DNA from: Deltaproteobacteria bacterium
GTDB taxonomy: Bacteria > Desulfobacterota > Desulfobacteria > Desulfobacterales > ETH-SRB1
NCBI GenBank assembly: GCA_003647525.1
Contig: QMMZ01000180.1
Span: 1 to 5,414, forward strand
Direction: 5' to 3'
DNA length: 5,414 bases
A program made the position numbers and the translations under genes. The notes under the pieces were generated by a model that ran no database searches, had not been told where the DNA came from, and saw nothing but the letters and a program-made list of their open reading frames with translations. Below are positions 1 through 5,358 of this stretch, in pieces; the stretch's first letter is position 1, and each line of letters starts with the position of its first letter.

Positions 1-681
1 ATTAGCTTTTACAACATCTTTAACAAAAACAAAGTCTCTGTACTGTTTTCCGTCGCCGCATATTACAGGAGGCTTTTTTGAAACAGCCCTGGTCATGAAA
101 ATCGATATAACACCTGAATAAGGTGATGATGGATCCTGTCTTGGACCATATACATTAAAATAACGGAGACAGACTGTTTCAAGCCCATACAGATCATAGT
201 AGATACGCGCATAAAGTTCTCCGGTAAGCTTTTGAACGGCATAAGGGCTCATTGGTTTCAACGGCATGTTCTCATGTTTTGGTAAAAGCGGGTCATCTCC
301 GTAAACAGCACTTGAGCTTGCAAGAACAACTCTTTTTACTTTGTTTTGTCTTGCAGACTCGAGCACAAAAAGTGTCCCCAAGTCGTTTATAAATGCGGAA
401 TCAACCGGATTATCTACGGTTTTTGTTACAGATACCATTGCTGCCTGATGGAAAATTACCTCGCAGTTTTCAGATGCTTTCATTAAAATTTTTTGGTCCT
501 GTATAGTCCCTTTATAGAAAGTAATTTTATTTTTTATATGTTCCAGGTTGGAAAGACTGCCGGAAGACAAGTCATCAAGAACCACAACATCGCATCCCTC
601 TGCGACAAGAGCATCAACAATATGAGACCCTATAAAACCGGCACCGCCGGTAACAAGAGCTTTGTTAAATTTGGAACTCAT
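1..681 (-). CDS. NAD-dependent epimerase/dehydratase, UDP-sugar 4-epimerase-like (extended SDR), 3' end outside window
   Basis: This is the N-terminal 227 codons of an extended short-chain dehydrogenase/reductase, open to the window edge; such proteins are usually about 310-330 residues, so the C-terminal substrate domain is missing here. Read directly: the NAD-binding Rossmann motif TGGAGFIGSH (residues 11-20), an acidic loop VVLDDLSSG (33-41), HQAA (78-81), SSS ahead of VYG (122-128), the catalytic YxxxK as SPYAVQK (Y147, K151), and LRYFNVYGPRQDP (172-184). The last block, with SPYSGVISIF, is typical of UDP-glucose/UDP-GlcNAc 4-epimerases (GalE/WbpP type). Expected role: NAD-dependent epimerisation of a nucleotide sugar in the cytoplasm for cell-surface polysaccharide. 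The ATG at 681 is favoured because it lies just before the Rossmann strand and follows a strong ribosome site. The exact sugar cannot be decided; a related dehydratase or dTDP-sugar enzyme remains possible. Confidence 0.93.
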   Translation of the reverse strand, partial: MSSKFNKALVTGGAGFIGSHIVDALVAEGCDVVVLDDLSSGSLSNLEHIKNKITFYKGTIQDQKILMKASENCEVIFHQAAMVSVTKTVDNPVDSAFINDLGTLFVLESARQNKVKRVVLASSSAVYGDDPLLPKHENMPLKPMSPYAVQKLTGELYARIYYDLYGLETVCLRYFNVYGPRQDPSSPYSGVISIFMTRAVSKKPPVICGDGKQYRDFVFVKDVVKAN

Positions 682-684
682 AAT

Positions 685-693
685 CCCTTCCTT
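685..693 (-). promoter_or_regulatory. Ribosome binding site of the epimerase gene
   Basis: On the minus strand AAGGAAGGG lies three bases before the ATG at 681 (AGGAAGG core 686-692). It is a good Shine-Dalgarno match, although the spacing is short if the last G is counted. It supports this start codon over any other. Confidence 0.7.
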
Positions 694-714
694 AGTTTTA
701 TCTTAACAAAATTT

Positions 715-742
715 GAATGCCGGAATATTTATTCTGGTATTC
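715..742. repeat. Imperfect inverted repeat / 12-bp stem with 4-nt loop
   Basis: GAATGCCGGAAT (715-726), loop ATTT (727-730), then ATTCTGGTATTC (731-742). As plus-strand RNA all twelve positions pair, two of them as G-U wobbles; as minus-strand RNA those two positions become A-C mismatches. No T-run follows on the plus strand, so it is not a standard intrinsic terminator. It lies 33 bp upstream of the epimerase start, so it could be an operator-like palindrome for that gene or an element of an unseen plus-strand transcript. The remainder of 682-898 shows nothing I can assign. Confidence 0.5.
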
Positions 743-898
743 ATATCACTGAACAAAGAAACTCGCAAACAGTATTGATGTTTTTTACAATCACCTGTAC
801 TTCGGATAAACCTGAAAAGTGCTTTGCATCTCAACTTCACCATATCTTTAATCGATCTTTATTCGTACCTGATCTTGGTAAAATTGGTCTTGAAATAG

Positions 899-1758
899 GC
901 CGCTATTCCTGTCCTTCTTACAGGGTCCAGTGCCAGGAAGTTGAGAAATAAGGGTGTGAACCTGCTGGGGGGCCGCGCCAGAACCAGGCGGCTGCGCCCC
1001 TTTATTCTCAAGGAGTTAAAGGGGAATTTTCAATTACTGAAAGCCTTGGATACAGGTCTGATCCCTTCCATCTATTTTTCCGATGAACCATTTGAAGATC
1101 TGGAGGCATATGCGGGAAATTATTTAAAGGAAGAGATTGCAGCAGAAGCCATCGTTCGGAATGTGCCTGCATTCAGCAGATTTCTCACTGTAGCCGGGCT
1201 GTGTAACGGTAAAATGATTAATTATACGAACATAGCAAGCGATGCACAGGTTCCAAGATCAACAGTGCAGGAATATTTTCAGATTCTACGCGACACGATG
1301 CTTGGAGATGATCTGCCTGCATGGCGAAAATCCGTCAAACGAAAACCGGTTTCTACTTCGAAATTCTTTTTTTTGATATAGGAGTCGCCAGATTTCTGCA
1401 AGGTCGTCGGGGTCTGAAGATGAGATCTCCGGAATTTGGGGAGGCATTTGAAGCTTACATCCATCATGAGATAAAAACCTACTGCGATTACAAGGGGGGT
1501 TGTGATCTGTATTACTGGAGAGCAACCTCAGGCTTTGAGGTTGATTTTGTCATCAACGGAAAAACAGCGATTGAGGTAAAAGGGAAAGCAAATATCTCAA
1601 GAAAAGACTTCAAAGGATTGACTGCAATAAGGGAAGAAGAACTTATAGAGAATTATATATTGGTCACTCTTGAAGATACCACTCGAAAAGATGGGGATAT
1701 ATGTATCCTTCCCTGGAAAGATTTTATTACGAACCTGTGGCAGGATGCGTATGTATGA
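899..1758 (+). pseudogene. DUF4143-type AAA ATPase remnant, 5'-truncated and frameshifted
   Basis: The plus strand encodes the C-terminal part of an archaeal-type AAA ATPase with a DUF4143 domain. Visible in the first frame (from codon 899, just after a TAG at 896-898): IPVLLTGSSARKLR, the sensor-1 strand of this family, then GVNLLGGRARTRRLRP, SIYFSDEP, YLKEEIAAEAIVRNVPAFSRFL, a winged-helix-like stretch (YTNIASDAQVPRSTVQEYF) and LPAWRKSVKRK. This frame ends at TAG 1379-1381. The reading continues in the next frame from FFDIGVARFLQGRRGL through EAFEAYIHHEIKTYCDY, the nuclease-like FEVDFVIN...AIEVKGKAN segment, and ILPWKDF to the stop at 1758. One extra T in the run of eight (1367-1374) would rejoin them as KFFFFDIGV. 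The Walker A and Walker B half is absent and I found no remnant upstream in any frame, so repairing the shift would still not restore an ATPase. These proteins commonly occur as mobile, multi-copy genes of unclear role. The TTG at 941 and ATG at 1321 look like chance starts within the wreck. Confidence 0.85.
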
Positions 1759-1966
1759 TAATATCCCTAAACGCTCGCGCAGCAGATGTTCCCTATCTCG
1801 TTTTTTGATTCTGATTACGCCTGTAAAGGAAGAATGCTGGCTCGCACCGTCTTCGAGATGCTTCTCAAACTGGTGAAGCGCTGAAACCACAAGCGGACCG
1901 AGGAATTCGGGAGTGATGAAAAACGAGCTATCTAAGATCGAAACAGTTGCATCACCTGGATTTAGC
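1759..1966. other. Non-coding stretch between ATPase remnant and attC-like repeat
   Basis: Together with 1967-2173 this is a gap of about 415 bp without a credible gene. All frames are broken by stops at short intervals; the short peptides that can be read carry no motif I recognise. No intrinsic terminator (GC stem plus T-run) is visible for either the plus-strand remnant or the minus-strand operon ending at 2174. It may be degenerate coding sequence, possibly the body of a decayed cassette. Confidence 0.4.
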
Positions 1967-2094
1967 GCCCAACAAGCGCTTTAACTCAGACCGAGAAATC
2001 AAAGCCATTTTTCGTTTTTACACAAGTATCATTAAATATATCTTTAGCGTAAGATCTGTTGCGCTTTCTTGGCTGGTTAAGCGCGACGTTCGGC
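1967..2094 (+). repeat. attC-like (59-base-element-like) imperfect inverted repeat
   Basis: The ends read GCCCAAC (1967-1973) and GTTCGGC (2088-2094), close to the attC outer boxes RYYYAAC and GTTRRRY; the right box departs from consensus at its fourth base (C for a purine). Inside them the left arm pairs with the right arm as GCGCTT/AAGCGC (1976-1981 with 2079-2084), AAC/GTT (1983-1985 with 2076-2078), CAG/CTG (1987-1989 with 2073-2075), CC/GG (1991-1992 with 2071-2072) and AGAAA/TTTCT (1994-1998 with 2065-2069). Three unpaired single bases lie only in the left arm (1982, 1986, 1990), recalling the extrahelical bases that set attC polarity. A 66-base AT-rich centre separates the arms. Total length of 128 bp is like the long attC sites of chromosomal integrons. 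No integrase gene or second site is in the window, so it may be a solitary attC or an unrelated large palindromic repeat. Confidence 0.5.
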
Positions 2095-2173
2095 GGCTAC
2101 AACTTATGTCCGACCAATGGACTTGCTTGGGTTGCATCTACCCTTATCTTTATGTATACTCCCCTCCTACCGA

Positions 2174-2515
2174 TCAGCACGTTAAATGAAAACATGCGCC
2201 AACATTTTTTTTTGATGACAGATCATTATAAATTTTTACTGCCTTTCTGCTTAGTGCTGAAATAAACTCTATGCCCTTTTGCTGAAGTAATTTTTCAAGC
2301 TCTTTTTCAGGTTTCATTAGACCGCTTGAGCCTGTGCCGGCAATAATGACTTCCGGCTTTGAATTTATAAGCTTATGGATATCATCGCTTGCAAGTTTAT
2401 GGCCGGCTTTTCGCCACCAGAAAGCCTCAATGCGGCCATCAGGATAGATAATCAAATCAGATGTGAACTTTTTTCCATCAACTACAATGGAACCAAATGC
2501 ATAGGCTTCAATCAT
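2174..2515 (-). CDS. Mth938-like domain protein (MTH938/NDUFAF3/AAMDC-type, DUF498)
   Basis: A complete 113-residue single-domain protein of the Mth938-like fold. Family features read directly: IEAYAFGSIVVDGKKFTSDLIIYPDG at the N-terminus, the WWR motif (33-35) followed by GHKL, PEVIIAGTGSSGLM (54-67, with the GTG turn), KGIEF (80-84), KAVKIYN (91-97) and the terminal HLTC (110-113). Length and ending match the family, so the gene is intact even though a run of nine A codes KKN near its end. There is no signal peptide or membrane segment, so it is cytoplasmic. Eukaryotic relatives include NDUFAF3, an assembly factor of respiratory complex I; the bacterial role is not established. Its ATG overlaps the TGA of the upstream amidohydrolase gene (ATGA, 2512-2515), so it is the last gene of the operon and probably translationally coupled. 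A link to nucleoside salvage is inference from position only. Confidence 0.85.
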   Translation of the reverse strand: MIEAYAFGSIVVDGKKFTSDLIIYPDGRIEAFWWRKAGHKLASDDIHKLINSKPEVIIAGTGSSGLMKPEKELEKLLQQKGIEFISALSRKAVKIYNDLSSKKNVGACFHLTC

Positions 2516-3852
2516 AACGTAATTTCCTCCGAGCCCTTATAGCCCTTAATTGTCTCACCTATTAGCGAGGCTTTTTCAAGGACATCTTCCAGATCAAAAC
2601 TAAGGAGCTTCTGATCCCTGACTATGACCTTTCCGGCAATAATAACGTCCTGAACATCCGAACCACGTGCGGAATACACAATATGTGACACTGGGTTATA
2701 CATTGGGACAAGGTGAGGCTTATTAACATTGATAATAATAATGTCCGCCTGTTTGCCGGTTTCCAGAGAGCCTGTTTCATTATCAAGACCAAGCGCCCCT
2801 GCCCCATCAATTGTCGCCAGTTTAAAGACTGCCTTTGCCTCCATGACTGTCGGATCAAGGATATTAACCTTGTGGAGTTTCGCAGTAACATCCATTTCGT
2901 TGAAAAGATCAAGGTCGTTATTGCTCGCGCTCCCGTCCGTGCCAAGTCCGACTTTTATTCCTGCTTCTAAAAATTTAATAACCGGAGCAATGCCGGAAGC
3001 CAGCTTCATTTCACTTTCTGTGCAAACAGAAACTTTGGCACCGCTATTTGCAATTATATCAATATCATCATCATCCACCCATATTGAATGAACAAGCAAA
3101 GTGTTATTATCCAGTATCCCAATATTGTCGAGGTTCTTGATTGGAGAAAAATTTTTCTCAGACAAAATCCGATCTCTCTCGTTTTTTGTTTCCGCTACGT
3201 GAATCTGAAAGAGCAGATTTTTTGACAATGCAGCATGTTTTGCTTTTTTCAAAGTTTCTTCAGAACAGGTATATGGTGAATGACAAAATATTGATGGGGT
3301 TATCAACAATGATTTATTATACCATTTATCGGTAAATCTGACCGCTTTATTAACATTATCTGACGGTTCCGGCACTCCCGGGGCAGGAAAGTCTATAACA
3401 CCCTGCCCGAGTATCGCTCTCATGCCGGAATCAAAAACCGCCTTTGCCACTTCATCTTCGAAAAAATACCCGTCACAGCACGTGGTTGTACCGGACAGTA
3501 TCATCTCCGCACATGATAAAAAAGACCCGAGCCTGACAGTCTCGGCATTAATATGCTTTGCCTCAGCAGGAAAAATATGTTCATTCAGCCAGGTCATTAA
3601 GGGCAAATCATCAGCAAGTCCCTTGAATATAGACATCGGAAGATGGGTATGTGTATTTACAAGGCCAGGCATTATAATCCCGCCTTTAGCATCTATTATC
3701 TCATTTGCATCTGGAATCATTGAGCCGGCGCTTCCGGGTTCAATCCGTTCCAGCCGCCCATTTTTTATATATACAACACCATCTTTAATAATATCAAAAT
3801 CAGGGTTTACCGTAACTATTGTACCGTTGTGTATTATTATATCAAAACTCAT
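2512..3852 (-). CDS. Amidohydrolase, SAH/MTA deaminase family, divergent tandem paralog (copy A)
   Basis: A 446-residue metal-dependent amidohydrolase of the S-adenosylhomocysteine/5'-methylthioadenosine deaminase branch (full family length). An N-terminal beta-sandwich part (1-60) leads into a TIM barrel with metal ligands H68 and H70 (NTHTH), H218 (IHVAET, with catalytic E221) and D306 (GLGTDGSASNND), the substrate-side H191 (CHSP) and the catalytic-type H255 (LLVHS). C-terminal signatures AKLHKVN, GSLETGKQADIII and PHLVPMYNPVSH follow. The expected reaction is hydrolytic deamination of an adenosine derivative, giving the inosine analogue and ammonia in the cytoplasm. Odd point: where copy B and the family read VSHNPESNMKLASG, this protein reads VSVCTESEMKLASG (274-287), losing His, Asn, Pro and the second Asn. 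All metal ligands remain, so I infer an active enzyme with altered substrate preference; an inactive or regulatory paralog is the alternative. Its ATG overlaps the stop of copy B (ATGA, 3849-3852), and no strong ribosome site is visible, which points to translational coupling. Confidence 0.9.
   Translation of the reverse strand: MSFDIIIHNGTIVTVNPDFDIIKDGVVYIKNGRLERIEPGSAGSMIPDANEIIDAKGGIIMPGLVNTHTHLPMSIFKGLADDLPLMTWLNEHIFPAEAKHINAETVRLGSFLSCAEMILSGTTTCCDGYFFEDEVAKAVFDSGMRAILGQGVIDFPAPGVPEPSDNVNKAVRFTDKWYNKSLLITPSIFCHSPYTCSEETLKKAKHAALSKNLLFQIHVAETKNERDRILSEKNFSPIKNLDNIGILDNNTLLVHSIWVDDDDIDIIANSGAKVSVCTESEMKLASGIAPVIKFLEAGIKVGLGTDGSASNNDLDLFNEMDVTAKLHKVNILDPTVMEAKAVFKLATIDGAGALGLDNETGSLETGKQADIIIINVNKPHLVPMYNPVSHIVYSARGSDVQDVIIAGKVIVRDQKLLSFDLEDVLEKASLIGETIKGYKGSEEITL
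2523..2530 (-). promoter_or_regulatory. Ribosome binding site of the Mth938-like gene, inside the upstream gene
   Basis: GGAGGAAA on the minus strand lies within the last codons of amidohydrolase copy A; GGAGG is ten bases before the ATG at 2515. A strong internal site combined with the ATGA overlap indicates efficient reinitiation or independent loading for the last gene, and supports this start codon. Confidence 0.65.
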
Positions 3853-5168
3853 AACTCAAGTTTCGGGCCTCTTATTTCATCTGCAATAATATTAACTTTT
3901 TCAATTATATCTTCGAGTTTCAAAGTTAAAAGCCTGCCGTCTTCCATGACTATTTTTCCGTTTATAATAGAAGTTGTAACATCGCTCCCTTTTACAGCAT
4001 AAACAAGATGAGAAATCGGGTTATACATCGGCGTGAGATGGGGCTTATGTGTATCAATAATTATAATATCCGCCCGTTTGCCGGGTTCAAGAGAGCCGGT
4101 TATATCATCAAGCCCCAGTGACCTTGCCCCGTCAATAGTGCACATTTTCAGCACAGTATTTGCATCCATAACAGTCGGGTCAAAAGTATTTACCTTGTGC
4201 AGCTTGGCAGCAGTATCCATCTCCAGAAATATATCCAGATCATTATTGCTTGCACATCCATCTGTTCCCAGCCCGACACAGATTCCTGCTTTTAAAAGCT
4301 CTGGTATCGGAGCAATGCCTGATGCAAGTTTCATATTGCTTTCAGGATTATGGGAAACTTTAACATCAAAACGCTGCAAAAGAGAAATATCTTCATCTGT
4401 CAGCATAGCACAATGACAGGCAAGAAGATTCGGCGACAACACATCAAGATCCGCAAGTAATCCAACTGGTGTAAGGCCATGCTTTTTTTTGCTTGATTGG
4501 ACTTCATATTCAGTTTCCGAGACATGAATAACGAGCGGAATATTATTCTTTTCTGCAAGAAAAGAAGCTCTTTTAAGAAGATCCGGCGAACAAAGGTAAG
4601 GAGAGTGAGGCTCAACAGCAATAGTTATCAGAGAATCATTTTTCCACTTTTCAATAAGCATTTTCGTATATGCAAAACCCTGCTTTATTGGACCGTAATT
4701 GGGGGAAGGAAAATCATACAGTACTTCGCCCACCACCGCCCGCATCCCGGCATGTTTTGTCGCACAGGCTACAGCATCTTCAAAAAGATACATATCACAA
4801 AAACAGGTGGTCCCGGAACTTATCATCTCCGAACAGGCAAGAAGAGTTCCACAATAAACTTTTTCATAATCAAGCTTTGCCTCTGCTGGAAATATATAAT
4901 CATTTAGCCAGGTCATCAATGGAAGGTCATCTGCAATGCCCCTGAAACATGTCATTGCTGCATGAGTATGAGCATTAACAAGGCCTGGCATGATTATGCC
5001 TCCATGGGCATCTATAATGCGTGATACATTCCATGATAAAAAATCATCAGCAGACCCTAATGCAACAATTTTTTCACCCTCTATGGCAACAGCACCGTTT
5101 TTGAACTGTGTGCCACTTGAATCCATAGTCAGCAATTTTCCGTTTAAAACCAGTATATCAGCATTCAT
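3849..5168 (-). CDS. mtaD: Amidohydrolase, S-adenosylhomocysteine / 5'-methylthioadenosine deaminase (copy B)
   Basis: A complete 439-residue amidohydrolase and first gene of the operon. Motifs in order: GGIIMPGLVNAHTH with metal ligands H67 and H69, FPAEAK (E96), SGTTCFCDMYLFE, PHSP (H188), IHVSETE (metal H215, catalytic E218), LLACHCAML (H252), VSHNPESNMKLASGIAPIP (271-289), GLGTDGCASNNDLDIF (metal D303) and GSLEPGKRADIIIIDTHKPHLTPMYNP. This full set is that of MtaD/SAH deaminases and the related 5'-deoxyadenosine deaminase DadD. These enzymes convert SAH, MTA or 5'-deoxyadenosine to their inosine forms (for example S-inosylhomocysteine), relieving product inhibition of methyltransferases and radical-SAM enzymes. 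Which substrate is preferred cannot be read from sequence. The ATG at 5168 is forced, since an in-frame TAA stands two codons upstream (5175-5177) and the N-terminus then fits the family. The ribosome site before it is weak. The gene symbol names the family rather than a proven substrate. Confidence 0.9.
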   Translation of the reverse strand: MNADILVLNGKLLTMDSSGTQFKNGAVAIEGEKIVALGSADDFLSWNVSRIIDAHGGIIMPGLVNAHTHAAMTCFRGIADDLPLMTWLNDYIFPAEAKLDYEKVYCGTLLACSEMISSGTTCFCDMYLFEDAVACATKHAGMRAVVGEVLYDFPSPNYGPIKQGFAYTKMLIEKWKNDSLITIAVEPHSPYLCSPDLLKRASFLAEKNNIPLVIHVSETEYEVQSSKKKHGLTPVGLLADLDVLSPNLLACHCAMLTDEDISLLQRFDVKVSHNPESNMKLASGIAPIPELLKAGICVGLGTDGCASNNDLDIFLEMDTAAKLHKVNTFDPTVMDANTVLKMCTIDGARSLGLDDITGSLEPGKRADIIIIDTHKPHLTPMYNPISHLVYAVKGSDVTTSIINGKIVMEDGRLLTLKLEDIIEKVNIIADEIRGPKLEL

Positions 5169-5221
5169 AGCAAATTATTGTTAAGTTATCATCTTTCCAA
5201 GCAACGCAATAAATATTAGAC
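5169..5221 (-). other. Leader of the deaminase operon
   Basis: AT-rich 53-bp stretch directly before the first operon gene. On the minus strand a TAATAT hexamer (5213-5218) could be a -10 box, but no good -35 box lies 16-18 bases upstream of it, so I do not claim a promoter. No purine-rich ribosome site stands within 12 bases of the ATG. Confidence 0.3.
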
Positions 5222-5223
5222 GT

Positions 5224-5244
5224 AACCGTTCACGGTTAACGGTT
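5224..5244. repeat. Heptamer repeat forming a palindrome (AACCGTT...AACGGTT)
   Basis: AACCGTT (5224-5230) is the exact reverse complement of AACGGTT (5238-5244), seven bases apart. The spacer and right arm also form a direct heptamer repeat, ACGGTTA then ACGGTTG (5232-5245). The pattern looks like a short remnant of a CCGTTAA/CCGTGAA-type heptamer array in which orientation flips once. It lies 56 bp upstream of copy B and could equally be a dimeric regulator site. Confidence 0.45.
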
Positions 5245-5249
5245 GATCA

Positions 5250-5274
5250 AAACTATCTATAGCCTATAGAGTTT
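5250..5274. repeat. Perfect 15-bp palindrome within a longer imperfect one
   Basis: TCTATAG, a single C, then CTATAGA (5256-5270) is perfectly symmetric. Allowing a two-base bulge (5255-5256), the symmetry extends as AAACT (5250-5254) with AGTTT (5270-5274). A one-base centre cannot form a normal RNA hairpin loop, so a DNA site for a dimeric regulator is more plausible than a terminator. It lies between the operon and the possible divergent gene. Confidence 0.4.
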
Positions 5275-5337
5275 CAGATAATTAATTTCAGGTAGTCCCT
5301 ACAAAACAGTGCAGGTAAATAATTTCAACAAGTTACA

Positions 5338-5343
5338 TATAAT
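5338..5343 (+). promoter_or_regulatory. Possible -10 box (TATAAT)
   Basis: An exact TATAAT hexamer stands 15 bases before the ATG at 5359. The -35 position at usual spacing (about 5315-5320, GTAAAT) does not resemble TTGACA, so this rests on a single hexamer in AT-rich DNA. If used, the transcript leader would be very short. Confidence 0.2.
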
Positions 5344-5358
5344 AGCTACTGGCGACAC

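Noticed and set aside
715..742. Intrinsic terminator
   Set aside because: The stem is not GC-rich enough and no T-run follows on either strand.
493..951. Plus-strand open frame of 152 codons
   Set aside because: It lies largely antisense to the epimerase gene, shows no family motif, and its end overlaps the ATPase remnant in another frame.
1286..1525. Minus-strand frames opposite the ATPase remnant (also 1279-1467 and 1597-1890)
   Set aside because: No motifs, and they are antisense to sequence with clear DUF4143 ATPase similarity.
1321..1758. ATG-started frame of 145 codons as an independent gene
   Set aside because: Its first residues are the out-of-frame shadow of the ATPase; family similarity begins only at FFDIGV, after the T-run. 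It is the second half of a frameshifted gene.
1947..2189. Plus-strand 80-codon frame across the attC-like repeat
   Set aside because: The frame spans the inverted repeat, lacks a ribosome site and has no recognisable domain; chance openness in AT-rich DNA.
2205..2213. Run of nine T (nine A in the Mth938-like gene) as a frameshift site
   Set aside because: The protein stays in frame and ends with the family-typical HLTC, so the gene is intact.
3422..3889. Plus-strand frames opposite the amidohydrolases (also 2729-3091, 4033-4416 and 4497-4907)
   Set aside because: Antisense shadows of highly conserved enzyme genes, with no motifs of their own.
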